Below, piece by piece: positions 37,595-46,949 of a stretch of DNA of 64,000 bases. Position 1 is the stretch's first letter, and each line of letters starts with the position of its first letter. The notes under the pieces were generated by a model. The model saw nothing but the letters and a program-made list of their open reading frames with translations, did no database searches and was not told where the DNA came from. The position numbers were made by a program, and so were the translations under genes. The stretch is from Mesobacterium_A sp034670065 (lineage in GTDB: Bacteria; Pseudomonadota; Alphaproteobacteria; Rhodobacterales; Rhodobacteraceae). The DNA lies in NCBI GenBank assembly GCA_034670065.1, contig JAXMOG010000001.1, positions 310,001 through 374,000 on the forward strand. The letters are read 5' to 3'.

Positions 37595-37837
37595 CTTTGG
37601 GGTGATGGAATTTGTTGCGAGGTTAAGTTGGCCAAATTGGCCCATAAACGGTGTTTGAGCGCCAAACTGACCCACCAATGCCTGATAGCGGCAAGGGTTT
37701 GCCCATTTCGCGGGTCACTTTCCGCCATGCCTGTTGCATTCGGTCGCAGGGGGCTGGCGCGCACTGGAAATCCAAGACATCCCCCCCCAAATCAGGTTCT
37801 GATACCGCGAACATATGAACGATTAGGTAATTTATCG

Positions 37838-37939
37838 ATGAAACTGCTCTCTTTGCTTCAGGCCGCAGCGTTGCTGATTTTGGTCATTGTCGGCACATTC
37901 ACCGGCACTGAAGGCAGCGCCGTTCTGGCCCTTCCCTGA
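37838..37939 (+). CDS. candidate membrane microprotein
   Basis: 33 residues (MKLLSLLQAAALLILVIVGT followed by a short polar tail), i.e. one hydrophobic helix and little else. TAGG lies about ten bases before the ATG. A perfect terminator follows within 25 bases of the stop, and the acnA terminator lies upstream, so the frame sits in its own small transcription unit. No family is recognised. It might be a regulatory micropeptide or a chance frame. Confidence 0.45.
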   Translation: MKLLSLLQAAALLILVIVGTFTGTEGSAVLALP

Positions 37940-37963
37940 TCGCCATACACATGACACTGCGTG

Positions 37964-37990
37964 CGCCGTGCAGATTTGCGCGGCGTTTTT
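37964..37990 (+). terminator. terminator after the microprotein frame
   Basis: CGCCGTGCA pairs with TGCGCGGCG around GATT (one T-G pair), followed by five T. It is also near the end of the convergent ccmG gene. Confidence 0.88.
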
Positions 37991-38018
37991 ATTTGCTCAA
38001 AGCTTTTGATCTGCTTGA

Positions 38019-38558
38019 TTACTTGCGCATGGCAGCGTTGAGCTGCGGTAGAAAACGCTGCTCATAATCGCTGCCGATCAATGGGCCGACAAATCGGTAC
38101 AGCACGGTTCCGTTGCCATCCAGAATGAAAGTTTCTGGTGGCGCCGTCACACCCCAATCAATTGCCGTGCGTCCCTTGGGGTCAAATCCAACCGCTAAAA
38201 ACGGGTTTGCCTCATCCGCCAGATACGCCAAGGCATCATCTGCGGAATCCTTGAAATTCACACCAATCACGCGGAATCCCTGAGCCTGTAGCTGCAGCAA
38301 GGTCGGGTGTTCAGCACGGCAAGGCGGGCACCAGCTGGCCCAGAAGTTCAGGATTGTCACTTCGCCACTGCGCAGCATTTCATCGGTCACAGCCGGGTTG
38401 TCTCCCAGTGCCTGTGACGGAACGGGTGGTGCCTCTTGTCCAATACGGGTTGATGGCAACGCATTGGGATCATCACGGTACATGCCGACATAGGCTGTCA
38501 CAGCGAAAGCCGCAAAGATGATCGGCGGCAACAGCATCAGCGGCGAAATTTTAGCCAT
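38019..38558 (-). CDS. ccmG: thiol:disulfide interchange protein CcmG/DsbE
   Basis: 179 residues. An N-terminal membrane anchor is followed by a periplasmic thioredoxin fold with the active site WASWCPPCRAE and the cis-Pro region GVTAPPETF. It keeps the apocytochrome c CxxCH cysteines reduced for haem attachment. It is the last gene of the ccmABCDG run, overlapping ccmD by eight bases. Confidence 0.94.
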   Translation of the reverse strand: MAKISPLMLLPPIIFAAFAVTAYVGMYRDDPNALPSTRIGQEAPPVPSQALGDNPAVTDEMLRSGEVTILNFWASWCPPCRAEHPTLLQLQAQGFRVIGVNFKDSADDALAYLADEANPFLAVGFDPKGRTAIDWGVTAPPETFILDGNGTVLYRFVGPLIGSDYEQRFLPQLNAAMRK

Positions 38559-38709
38559 TTGGCTTTGTCCTTGCTTCTACCTTTGCCAGGTCGGCTTTGG
38601 CCCGTTTGGACCGTGCAATGCTAATCCAGACCAGTCCGGCCAGCAGCAGCAATGAAACCCCGTATGAGGCCAACACATAACCTGCGTATTTGCCCAGTTC
38701 CACGCTCAT
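38551..38709 (-). CDS. ccmD: haem exporter protein CcmD
   Basis: 52 residues starting MSVELGKYAGYVLASYG, with one membrane helix and a basic tail (ARSKRAKADLAK). This matches CcmD, which stabilises CcmE with the CcmABC complex. The start overlaps the ccmC stop by ATGA and its stop overlaps the ccmG start by eight bases, so all three are translationally coupled. Confidence 0.88.
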   Translation of the reverse strand: MSVELGKYAGYVLASYGVSLLLLAGLVWISIARSKRAKADLAKVEARTKPNG

Positions 38710-39434
38710 CCCCGACCCTCCCGTGCCAGTAACGCCCTTGTGCGGCGGGCGCGTATCTCAGTCTGGGTGCGCAAGAACACCAGCGCGATAAACAACAAAA
38801 CAAAACCGGCGATGCACACCAGAAGCGGATACCAGAACACATCCGCCACGTTTTCTTCCTTGTCCATCGACAGCGATGCGCCCTGATGCAGGCCCTGATT
38901 CCACAGCAAAACCGCATATCGGCTGAGAAGTGCGAAAACAGACCCCACCAAACACAGGATCGACGTCAGATCGGCTGCCGTGTCATCATCGTCAATGGCT
39001 TCCCAAAGCGCCATGTAGCCCAGATAGAACAGAAACAAGATCAGGAACGAAGTCAGGCGCGGATCCCAGACCCACCAGGTGCCCCACATCGGCTGGCCCC
39101 AGATTGCCCCGGTCGCCAGCGCGATCACCGTCATGATCGCCCCTACAGGTGCCGCAGCCCGCGCTGCCAGAGCGCTGACATGGTGGCGCCGCACGATCCA
39201 GATCAGCGAGGCAACCAGCATCATCAGCCAAGCGTTGATCGCCATCAGCGCCGCTGGCACGTGCAAGTAGATGATTTTGACGGTAGAACCTTGCCGATAA
39301 TCGGCAGGCGTAAAGAAGAACCCCCAGATCAGTCCAACAGCCAACGAGATCACTGCCAGAGCCGAAACCCATGGCAGCACCTTGTCCGTGGTGCGGATAA
39401 ACTTGACCGGATTGGCGTATTCCCAAATCGACAT
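38706..39434 (-). CDS. ccmC: haem exporter permease CcmC
   Basis: 242 residues with six membrane helices. The haem-handling WWD motif is seen as WGTWWVWDPRLTS, with conserved His in the flanking loops (LHVPAAL and the HH pair). CcmC loads haem on CcmE during cytochrome c maturation. It lies 115 bp after ccmB, a wider gap than elsewhere in the cluster, and overlaps ccmD. Confidence 0.95.
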   Translation of the reverse strand: MSIWEYANPVKFIRTTDKVLPWVSALAVISLAVGLIWGFFFTPADYRQGSTVKIIYLHVPAALMAINAWLMMLVASLIWIVRRHHVSALAARAAAPVGAIMTVIALATGAIWGQPMWGTWWVWDPRLTSFLILFLFYLGYMALWEAIDDDDTAADLTSILCLVGSVFALLSRYAVLLWNQGLHQGASLSMDKEENVADVFWYPLLVCIAGFVLLFIALVFLRTQTEIRARRTRALLAREGRG

Positions 39435-39549
39435 GGTTTTCCCCTAGCGGCGTTTTAACACCACTGCAATTCAAATTTCCGCTTATATGCGGCAGGTTTG
39501 TCTGGGTTCAAAGGCTATGAGCGATCACGTTTTGTAGCACTGACGCAAA

Positions 39550-40206
39550 TCACCGCAGATTGACCCGTAAAACGGCGGCGCTGGCAAAAGGTAACAGTGC
39601 CAATGCCCCGAAACTGATGCCAGCCAGCATCAACAAGGGGGTTTGCAAGGCCAAACCATCGCTGCCACGGCGCGCAACTTCGGCACCAAAAATCAGCGTG
39701 GGCACATACATCGGCAAGACCAGCAATGACAAAAGCAAGCCGCCGCGTTTCAACCCCACCGTCAGCGCGGCGCCAAAGGTGCCGATGACCGACAAGGCAG
39801 GCGTGCCCAAAGCCAATGAGATCAAGACCCACAGATACCCGCCAGACGGCAAGTTTAGCAAAACGCCCAACGCCGGTGCTGCCAGAACCAGGGGCAAGCT
39901 GGTGGTCAGCCAATGCGCCAGGGCTTTGATGCTGACGACCCCTTCCAATGGCAACGGCGCGGTTGCCAGCAGATCCAATGTGCCGTCTTCCCAGTCCAGC
40001 GCAAAGATCCTGTCCAACGACAGCAGGCAGGCCAATAGCGCGCCCAGCCACAAGACACCCGCAGCGACACGGGCCAATAATTCAGATTGTGGGCCAATGC
40101 CAAAGGGCACCAGCACAGTGACAATCAGGAAAAACGCCAGGCCAAGCCCAAAACCGCCACCAGCCCGCACTGCCAGCGCCAGATCACGGCGCAACAAGGC
40201 CATCAT
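39550..40206 (-). CDS. ccmB: haem exporter permease CcmB
   Basis: 218 residues, six hydrophobic segments (such as GGFGLGLAFFLIVTVLVPFG). CcmB forms the CcmAB transporter whose ATP hydrolysis releases holo-CcmE. GTG or ATG overlap with ccmA by four bases marks translational coupling. Length and the LDRIFALDWEDGTLDLL segment match the family. Confidence 0.93.
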   Translation of the reverse strand: MMALLRRDLALAVRAGGGFGLGLAFFLIVTVLVPFGIGPQSELLARVAAGVLWLGALLACLLSLDRIFALDWEDGTLDLLATAPLPLEGVVSIKALAHWLTTSLPLVLAAPALGVLLNLPSGGYLWVLISLALGTPALSVIGTFGAALTVGLKRGGLLLSLLVLPMYVPTLIFGAEVARRGSDGLALQTPLLMLAGISFGALALLPFASAAVLRVNLR

Positions 40207-40817
40207 AGGAACGCCTCATCATGTTGTGCCGCGCGTGGGCTTGCGCGAAACGGGCTGACATCCAGAACCTCAGCCTCATCTAGGCCCAGATCAATATGCG
40301 TGGCCATCAAAGCAGACCCACCGCCCGCCAGATGCCCGCGCACGGCTTCGGCGAATAGAGCGACTGAGGCGGTATCCAGCGAAACAGTTGGTTCATCCAA
40401 AACCCAGATCGGACGCCCCGTAACCATCAGCCGAGCCAGCCCCAACCGGCGCTTTTGCCCCGCCGACAGCGTACCTGCCATACGATCTTCCAGTCCGAGC
40501 ATGTCAAAGGCTTTGAGCGCGGGTGCAATATCGCGTTGATCAAAAACATGGGCCCAGAAGGTCAGGTTTTCTGTCACAGACAACATAGCTTTCAAACCGT
40601 CAGAGTGACCAGCATAGGCAATTGCGTCATCGCCACCCTCGATCGTACCGTCCAACGCCTTTTGCAGGCCAGCAATGGTGCGCAGCAATGTGGTTTTCCC
40701 GGCCCCATTGGGCCCGCGCAAAATCAACGCGCGACCGGGGCTCAGCGAAAAACTGATGCCGTCTAAAACCGGCACGCCACCGCGTGCAACGCATAGATCT
40801 GAAACCGTTAAAGTCAT
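40203..40817 (-). CDS. ccmA: haem exporter ATPase CcmA
   Basis: 204 residues from ATG 40817 (a second ATG six bases upstream leaves no space for the GGGAA ribosome element). Walker A GPNGAGKTT, signature LSAGQKRR and Walker B WVLDEPT are all present. It is the cytoplasmic ATPase of the CcmABCD complex in cytochrome c maturation. It is the first gene of the run, following a 130-bp gap after the Mth938 gene. Confidence 0.95.
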   Translation of the reverse strand: MTLTVSDLCVARGGVPVLDGISFSLSPGRALILRGPNGAGKTTLLRTIAGLQKALDGTIEGGDDAIAYAGHSDGLKAMLSVTENLTFWAHVFDQRDIAPALKAFDMLGLEDRMAGTLSAGQKRRLGLARLMVTGRPIWVLDEPTVSLDTASVALFAEAVRGHLAGGGSALMATHIDLGLDEAEVLDVSPFRASPRAAQHDEAFL

Positions 40818-40950
40818 GGCCATTTCCCTACCCCGGCACCGTTCGGCGGGAAAGCTATTTTACCGCGTCACGCTGTCGTGGCACGTCAATCTGTCAGGAA
40901 AGACTTTGGTGAATTCCTGCTGGGCGGCGTTGACCGCCCAAAAGGGTTGG

Positions 40951-41304
40951 TCAGACTGGCAGAACCGCCAATGCAACGCGCCGCCCTTCAGACAGCAAAA
41001 CGTTGTAGGTCCGGCATGCCGAGGGGGAGTTCATAACCTCAACCCCCAAACCAGCTTGGTCTAACTGCGACTGAAGCGTGCTTGGCAAATGGCGCATGTC
41101 AGAGCCGGTGCCAACAAACAGCACGTCCACTTCGCCTTTCAGACCAAGCAGCGTTTCGGCGTCATCCAACCCGCCCCATTGCAATACGCCACGTGCTGAC
41201 AAGCACAGGGCCCCTTCAACGGGCTTCCCACCAACGCGGAAAAAGCCAGGGCCGTATCCGTCTACCGGAGCGGCGTCATTATAGGTGATTTCATTCAGGC
41301 GCAT
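40951..41304 (-). CDS. Mth938-like domain protein
   Basis: 117 residues with the Mth938/DUF498 fold: YGPGFFRVGGKPVEGALCLS, LFVGTGSDMRHLPS and NSPSACRTYNVLLSEGRRVA. The family is related to mitochondrial NDUFAF3, a complex I assembly factor; its bacterial role is not defined. The gene sits between secF and the ccm cluster, an order also seen in related genomes as far as I recall. It has its own possible promoter in the 296-bp AT-rich gap upstream. Confidence 0.88.
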   Translation of the reverse strand: MRLNEITYNDAAPVDGYGPGFFRVGGKPVEGALCLSARGVLQWGGLDDAETLLGLKGEVDVLFVGTGSDMRHLPSTLQSQLDQAGLGVEVMNSPSACRTYNVLLSEGRRVALAVLPV

Positions 41305-41600
41305 GCGCGTTCCCTAGTCTATTTTGGCAATCCAATGACTACGGGCCCAGTGAATAGCACATAAACAATGCATCTATAAAGCACTTCGGCTTTAAGTTGA
41401 GCAGTACTGTGCCTTTCACGTAGACCGTGCCGATGGATTTCCTTAGATACGAATCTTAGTCCAGTGTTCGGGTATCGTTAACATATCGCCAAAAATGCTG
41501 CAGTTGCACATTGTTTGCCAAACCCGCGATAGAGGCAGTACTGGAATTTATTCGACGCAATTTATGCTGTCATACTCACAACCCAAGATGGCATTGATAT
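41305..41600. other. AT-rich intergenic region between secF and the Mth938 gene
   Basis: This 296-bp space has visibly lower GC than its neighbours and no convincing reading frame. It may hold the promoter of the Mth938-ccm genes. No hairpin with a T run is clear, so secF termination is not obvious either. Confidence 0.4.
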
Positions 41601-42569
41601 CTACGCGTCAACATTGCCGAACTGGTTTCCAACTGTGTTGTCCGGTTTGGACCAGTCCCGTTTGACGCCCAGTTTCAACAACGTGGCGCTGGCAACGAAT
41701 ACCGACGAATAGGTTCCCACGATCACACCCCATGTCATAGCAAAGACAAATCCACGGATCACGTCACCGCCCAGAACCAAAAGCGCGATCAGTGCCAACA
41801 GGGTTGTGACCGATGTCATAACTGTCCGGCTTAGCGTTTCGTTGATGGACAGGTTCAGAACTTCCTTCAGATCCCGCTTTTTGTATTTGCGCAGGTTTTC
41901 ACGAACGCGGTCAAAGACAACAACGGTATCGTTCAGCGAATACCCAACGATGGTCAGCAACGCCGCGATGATCGCCAGGTCAAACCGGATCTGAAGTTCG
42001 GAAAAGATGCCGATGGTCAAGATAACATCATGAACCAACGCCAAAACCGCCCCAACAGCAAACTGCCATTCGAACCGCAGCCAGATATAGACCAGCACCA
42101 CAACGATGGCCAAGACAACAGCCAGAACTGCGGTTTTGATCAACTCTCCTGAAACTTTTGGTCCAACGCTTTCGACAGATACGAAAACGATGTCAGGGGA
42201 CGCGACGCGCAATGCGTCTTCTATACGTTTGATAACTTCGGGTGACGCGGCTTCTTCGCCATCCTGGGCCTGGATACGGATCATCGCAACGTTTTGATCC
42301 GCGTCAAAGGTAGGATCGAAGACTTCCGAGATCACGACATCCCCCAGCGACAATGGCGCCAGCGCATCGCGATAGGCACCAACATCAATCTCTTGGGCAC
42401 TTTGAGTACGGATCGTTGTACCGCCCCGAAAGTCGATACCAAAGTTCAACCCCTGCATGAAGAACGAGACCAGGGATAAAATGATCAAAAACCCGGAGAT
42501 TCCCAACCAAATTGTGATCCGGTTGAAGAAATCCCAGTTGGTTTCAGTGGGTACAAGTTTCAGGCGCAT
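41601..42569 (-). CDS. secF: protein translocase subunit SecF
   Basis: 322 residues with six membrane helices and the SecF signature GIDFRGGT near residue 47, plus GYSLNDTVVVFDRVREN. Together with SecD it uses the proton gradient to aid late protein export through SecYEG. It starts three bases after the secD stop, in the operon yajC-secD-secF. Confidence 0.97.
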   Translation of the reverse strand: MRLKLVPTETNWDFFNRITIWLGISGFLIILSLVSFFMQGLNFGIDFRGGTTIRTQSAQEIDVGAYRDALAPLSLGDVVISEVFDPTFDADQNVAMIRIQAQDGEEAASPEVIKRIEDALRVASPDIVFVSVESVGPKVSGELIKTAVLAVVLAIVVVLVYIWLRFEWQFAVGAVLALVHDVILTIGIFSELQIRFDLAIIAALLTIVGYSLNDTVVVFDRVRENLRKYKKRDLKEVLNLSINETLSRTVMTSVTTLLALIALLVLGGDVIRGFVFAMTWGVIVGTYSSVFVASATLLKLGVKRDWSKPDNTVGNQFGNVDA

Positions 42570-42572
42570 GTG

Positions 42573-44234
42573 TCAGACCTCAATCGTCTTAGGACGGCGG
42601 CGTTCAAACCAAATCACGATGAACAGCCGGGTCAGGAAAATGGCAGTGAAGACCGAGGTCAGAATACCAATCCCCAGTGTAATGGCGAAACCGCGTACCG
42701 GACCGGAGCCCATGACAAACAGAATCACTGCAGTGATGAAGGTGGTGATGTTGGCATCAACAATGGCAGACAGGGCCCGCTCGTACCCTTGCGAAATCGC
42801 GCGGGCGGGGCCGCGTGCTGATTTCAGCTCTTCACGGATACGTTCAAACACCAGCACGTTGGCATCCACGGCCATGCCGACGGTCAATACGATACCAGCA
42901 ATCCCCGGTAGGGTCAGTGTGGCCCCGATGACAGACAAGAAGCCAAACAGCAGACCGATGTTTATGATCAGCGCCAGGTTGGCAAACAACCCGAACAGAC
43001 CATAGCTAAGCCCCATGAACACCAGCACTGCGGCAAAGGCGACCATGGTGGCGATACGGCCAGCTTCGATGCTGTCTTGGCCGAGCTCTGGGCCGATGGT
43101 CCGCTCTTCCAAAAAGTTCAAACCGGCCGGCAAGGCACCTGCGCGCAACAGAACCGCCAGATTGGTGCTTTCCTCGACCGAGAAATTGCCAGTGATAATC
43201 CCGGACCCGCCGGGAATGTGGCTTTGGATAACCGGGGCGCTGATGACCACGTCGTCCAGCACAATCGCAAACGGGCTGCCGATATTCTCGGCTGTGTAGT
43301 CGCCAAATCTGCGCGCACCAGCCGGGTCAAATCGGAAGTTCACCGCAGGGCGACCGTTTTGGTCAAACGAGGGCTGCGCATCCACCAAGTCTTCGCCGGT
43401 TACGACCGGGGCAACTTCCAAGGTGTAGTACAAGCCTTCCTCGGATATTGATGGCAGCACTTCGTTGCCCGCACCTGCCGAAGCGTCTTTGTTGCTTGTG
43501 CGGCCAATAACCGGTTGAAAGGTCAGCTGCGCGGTGGTGCCGATGATGCGTTTCAGTTCTGCCGCTGATCCAATGCCCGGCACCTGGATCAAGATCCGGT
43601 CAGCGCCTTGGCGTTGAATTGTAGGTTCGCGTGTGCCGACCTCATCAATCCGGCGGCGGATGATTTCCAGCGCTTGCAACACGGTCCGGTCATCAGTTGC
43701 CGCTCTTTCCGCTTCGGAAAGCGTGACGACGATGCTGTCCCCGTCGGCGGTGACGTCCAGATCATTCGCGCCCAAGGATGTGGCCGAAACCACAGGGCGG
43801 GCCAATCCGCGGACCAATTCCAAGGCGCGCGGCATGCCTTCGGGGGTGCCAATACGCACGCGCAGTTCACCCGGCGCGCCGTCTTGCAGGCGGATGGTGC
43901 CAACGGTGGCACGTTCCGGGCGCAGAATATCACGCACATCAGGCCACAGCGCATCCATCCGGGCGGCGTAGACATCGGCCACCTGAACCTCGGCCAACAG
44001 ATGGGCACCGCCGCGCAAGTCCAGCCCCAGATTCACCAGCGAGCTGGGCAGGAAGCTGGGCCAGGTGGCGGCCTGCGCTTCCAGTTCTGGGGTGGAGCCT
44101 GTGCGTTCGATGGCCGTCAGCGCATCATTATGCCCCTCGACCTTGCCGTAAAACAGGTTGGGCATGGCAAACGCCAAGCCCAAGGCAACCAGCGCCCAGA
44201 TCAGGACGCGTTTCCAAGTGTCGATCTGCAGCAT
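42573..44234 (-). CDS. secD: protein translocase subunit SecD
   Basis: 553 residues. The SecD-specific GLDLRGGAHLL is at about residues 70-80, followed by the large periplasmic domain (RRRIDEVGTREPTIQRQGAD) and the C-terminal six-helix RND-like part (GMAVDANVLVFERIREELK). Works with SecF in export. The gene lies 22 bp after yajC. Confidence 0.97.
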   Translation of the reverse strand: MLQIDTWKRVLIWALVALGLAFAMPNLFYGKVEGHNDALTAIERTGSTPELEAQAATWPSFLPSSLVNLGLDLRGGAHLLAEVQVADVYAARMDALWPDVRDILRPERATVGTIRLQDGAPGELRVRIGTPEGMPRALELVRGLARPVVSATSLGANDLDVTADGDSIVVTLSEAERAATDDRTVLQALEIIRRRIDEVGTREPTIQRQGADRILIQVPGIGSAAELKRIIGTTAQLTFQPVIGRTSNKDASAGAGNEVLPSISEEGLYYTLEVAPVVTGEDLVDAQPSFDQNGRPAVNFRFDPAGARRFGDYTAENIGSPFAIVLDDVVISAPVIQSHIPGGSGIITGNFSVEESTNLAVLLRAGALPAGLNFLEERTIGPELGQDSIEAGRIATMVAFAAVLVFMGLSYGLFGLFANLALIINIGLLFGFLSVIGATLTLPGIAGIVLTVGMAVDANVLVFERIREELKSARGPARAISQGYERALSAIVDANITTFITAVILFVMGSGPVRGFAITLGIGILTSVFTAIFLTRLFIVIWFERRRPKTIEV

Positions 44235-44256
44235 GACGGTGCCTGTCAGTTATGGG

Positions 44257-44544
44257 TCAGGAAGTGGCCGGTTCAGTTTTAGACAGAACCTGAGTGACGG
44301 TGGACTGCACAACGCGCACTTTGACGCCATCGGCAATTTCAACTTCCAACTCGTTGTCTTCTTTAACTTTTGTGACCTTACCGATCAATCCGCCCTGGGT
44401 GACGACCTGATCGCCACGGCGCAGTTCAGACACCATTTTCTGGTGTTCTTTCACCTTCTTCTGCTGCGGACGGATCAACAGAAAATACATGATCCCGAAG
44501 ATCAGGATAAGTGGGACAAACTGGGTGATCGCACTGCCGTCCAT
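44257..44544 (-). CDS. yajC: preprotein translocase subunit YajC
   Basis: 95 residues from ATG 44544, with AAAGGAG upstream. One membrane helix (FVPLILIFGIMYFLLIRPQQ) and the typical LRRGDQVVTQGGLIGKV segment place it in the YajC family, which associates with SecDF. It opens the operon. An in-frame start at 44655 would put 37 unrelated residues before the helix, and is rejected. Confidence 0.96.
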   Translation of the reverse strand: MDGSAITQFVPLILIFGIMYFLLIRPQQKKVKEHQKMVSELRRGDQVVTQGGLIGKVTKVKEDNELEVEIADGVKVRVVQSTVTQVLSKTEPATS

Positions 44545-44797
44545 GGGCCTGCTCCTTTGAAAGACATGCGGGCCTGTCCCGCGAATTGCGCGGAACCTAA
44601 GCGCTGTTTGCACAGGGCGCAAGGAGTGACGCACCGAAAAACCGACCCACTGCAAACCTATCGCGCCTGTCGGATGGGCGCATGGCTTTCACACAGGCGC
44701 GTTTTGCCCCCATAGCGTGCCACCAACCGCAACGCACAGTTGTCCTGATGCGCATTGGCGTCTAGGGTCAGGGCAAGAAGATGCGCTGCGAGGGACC

Positions 44798-46279
44798 ATG
44801 ACGCAATTGCCAATCGAACCAGAGCGGTTTTGGTTTTGGGTGACTTTTGTGGCCTTCTTGGTCGTCAGCTGTATCGTTCTTGTTGTTCTGCCGCGCTTTT
44901 CCGACAAGGTGCCCGACCCGTTTGAGGAAGTTCAAGAACGGCTGGGGCTGTCTGATTTGCCGCCGTTTGTGTTCTTTCTGTCAGTGTTTTTGTGGCTGGC
45001 ACTGTTTCTAACGCTTTCCTTCGGATTGGTGAATCTGATCTTGACGATCATCTGGAAAGCCCAGCCGAGTGGCAGTGAAACATGGGATTTCCGCTTTTCA
45101 CTGGCCAAGCTGACCGCCCTGACCGCCACTTTGGCGGCTGTGGTCGCCCTGCCCTTTACCGTGGTTCGGTTGAAACTGACGCGCGAGCAAACACAAACCG
45201 CCGCCCAAACCCTGCTGAACGAACGGATCAATGCAGCAGTTGAAGCGCTGCACGCCCAACGGCAAGTGACGAAAGAGATCATTGGCGACGATGACATCGC
45301 AACATTTCATGACATTTGGGAAGACGATGTAATCCGCCGCAACGGTGCCATCGACGCCCTGCAAGGCTTGGTAAAAGAAAACCCGGAAATCGCCCCCCGC
45401 GTCGCTGATATGTTGAGCGTCTATGTTCGTGAATTGTCACGTGTATATCCAGCGGTTCCTGTGCCAGCGGGGATGGAGGGTGAAGACCTGCTTGAATGGG
45501 CATACTCTTTGTCCCCTGCACGGTCGGATATGGAAAAGGCGGTTCAAACACTGGGTCGATTGCAGACATTGAAAGGTGTCATAAAAAAAGAGGTCAAGAT
45601 CGACCTGAACGGCGCGAATTTGCAAGGCATGTCGCTCAACGACCTTACATTTGGCAATAAAGCCAATTTCCGACACGCGCGGATACAGGGGGCGAACCTT
45701 TACCGGGCGCAGATGCAGGAGGCGCACCTCAGCTGGGCGCAGATGCAGGGGGCGGACCTCATCTGGGCGCAGATGCAGGGGGCGGACCTCGGCGCTGCGG
45801 AGATGCAGGGGGCGAACCTCCGCTTGGCGAAGATGCAGGGGGCGGTCCTCATCGATGCGGAGATGCAGGGGGCGGACCTCATCAGGGCGCAGATGCAGGG
45901 GGCGGACCTCTACCGAGCGGAGATGCAGGGGGCGGTCCTCATCGGGGCGCAGATGCAGGGAGCGACCCTCACCGGGGCGGAGTTTGATGAATCCACTGAC
46001 CTCAGACCGGCTACTCTTCGGGGGGCCGCTATGAGGTCAGTGGATTTCACCACGTTACCGCAAATCACAGCGCATTTGCAGGATGTGTTTGGTGATCGTT
46101 CCGTAACCTTGCCGGAGGGAACTTCCGATTACCCAACACATTGGAACCAGGACGATCCGCCACCGAAAATAGTATTCTACGGCGAAAACGACAAATTCAC
46201 CCAAGACTGGCGCGCTTGGCAGCGGTCTATTGGGATGAACCCGGATGGCACCGAAGCGGATGCGCCTGACGACGCATAG
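44798..46279 (+). CDS. membrane pentapeptide-repeat protein
   Basis: 493 residues. Two or three hydrophobic segments in the first 125 residues (WVTFVAFLVVSCIVLVV, FFLSVFLWLALFLTLSF, LTATLAAVVALPF) precede a helical cytoplasmic part. From about residue 270 a right-handed pentapeptide-repeat helix follows (ANLQGMSLNDLTF, then repeated AQMQGADL). Nine of the decapeptide units are written with a near-identical 30-bp sequence (see the repeat feature). A charged tail of about 75 residues ends the protein. Other family members with this layout are of unknown role, some linked to membrane sensing or ion-channel-like proteins. GAGGG precedes ATG 44798. Confidence 0.85.
   Translation: MTQLPIEPERFWFWVTFVAFLVVSCIVLVVLPRFSDKVPDPFEEVQERLGLSDLPPFVFFLSVFLWLALFLTLSFGLVNLILTIIWKAQPSGSETWDFRFSLAKLTALTATLAAVVALPFTVVRLKLTREQTQTAAQTLLNERINAAVEALHAQRQVTKEIIGDDDIATFHDIWEDDVIRRNGAIDALQGLVKENPEIAPRVADMLSVYVRELSRVYPAVPVPAGMEGEDLLEWAYSLSPARSDMEKAVQTLGRLQTLKGVIKKEVKIDLNGANLQGMSLNDLTFGNKANFRHARIQGANLYRAQMQEAHLSWAQMQGADLIWAQMQGADLGAAEMQGANLRLAKMQGAVLIDAEMQGADLIRAQMQGADLYRAEMQGAVLIGAQMQGATLTGAEFDESTDLRPATLRGAAMRSVDFTTLPQITAHLQDVFGDRSVTLPEGTSDYPTHWNQDDPPPKIVFYGENDKFTQDWRAWQRSIGMNPDGTEADAPDDA
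45711..45980 (+). repeat. 30-bp minisatellite in the pentapeptide gene
   Basis: AGATGCAGG(G/A) occurs at exact 30-base spacing nine times (45711, 45741, and so on to 45951), with GGCGGACCTC-type sequence next to it. Each unit encodes ten residues, two pentapeptides, so copy number can change without loss of frame. Confidence 0.92.
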
Positions 46280-46300
46280 CCCCTGCGCCAGCCTGTCCGA

Positions 46301-46726
46301 TCAGCGGGTGGCCTGAATGCTTTCCAGATATTCCACCAGCGCCACCAGTTTGCGCGGCGTTGGGGTCAGCACGCCATCGCCACTGTCAAACGGGATCAGA
46401 TCCCCTTCCAACAGCGGGCCGAATTCCGGCATGCCGGGATAGACAGAGCCGGTGCGCGCGTAGCCATCCACAATACTCATCACCTTGGCACGCGGGAAGG
46501 TTTCGCCGTGGCGCACCGCGATCAGGGTCAGGTTCTTGGGCGGTTTGGCCATCATACGCGCCAGTTCGCCATCGCCTGTGGCATTGGGCCCATGACAGGC
46601 CGCGCAGTATTTGCCGTAAAGTGCCCGCCCGTCTGACGGGCCCGGCATGGCCGTTTGCCCCTGCATACAGCCCGACAGGGTGAAAGCGGTCAAAACGCCC
46701 AATGTGGCGGTGAAATAGCTGCGCAT
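46301..46726 (-). CDS. lipoprotein class I cytochrome c
   Basis: 141 residues from ATG 46726. A lipobox LSGC puts the lipid-anchored Cys at residue 20. The haem motif CAACH is at 41-45, and the axial Met is likely in YPGMPEFG. It would sit on the periplasmic face of a membrane as an electron carrier. The frame extends much further upstream (to 47143) over the opposite-strand permease gene, but has no signal-like start there. Partner oxidoreductase is not in the window. Confidence 0.87.
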   Translation of the reverse strand: MRSYFTATLGVLTAFTLSGCMQGQTAMPGPSDGRALYGKYCAACHGPNATGDGELARMMAKPPKNLTLIAVRHGETFPRAKVMSIVDGYARTGSVYPGMPEFGPLLEGDLIPFDSGDGVLTPTPRKLVALVEYLESIQATR

Positions 46727-46949
46727 GGTCCCTGCCCTTTTTGTTGTGACCGGTTTGTGCGGTCTTTGGTGTGATGTGGCGGTATGATCCGTGGGATCGA
46801 TCCGACAGGTCTGGTGGCGACGTGTTCTGATGTCAGTTAACATTCGTGACGTGGCGTTCGCAACGGTGCGGTGAAATTGACATGGAAAAACGCAGCATTG
46901 CGCGTCAGTTTGGCGCGAAGACTGCCAAGGGTCACAAGAGGTGCGCGAA

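Noticed and set aside
45711..45980. CRISPR-like regular repeats
   Set aside because: Units are contiguous coding DNA at 30-base spacing with no unique spacers and no cas genes; they encode pentapeptides.
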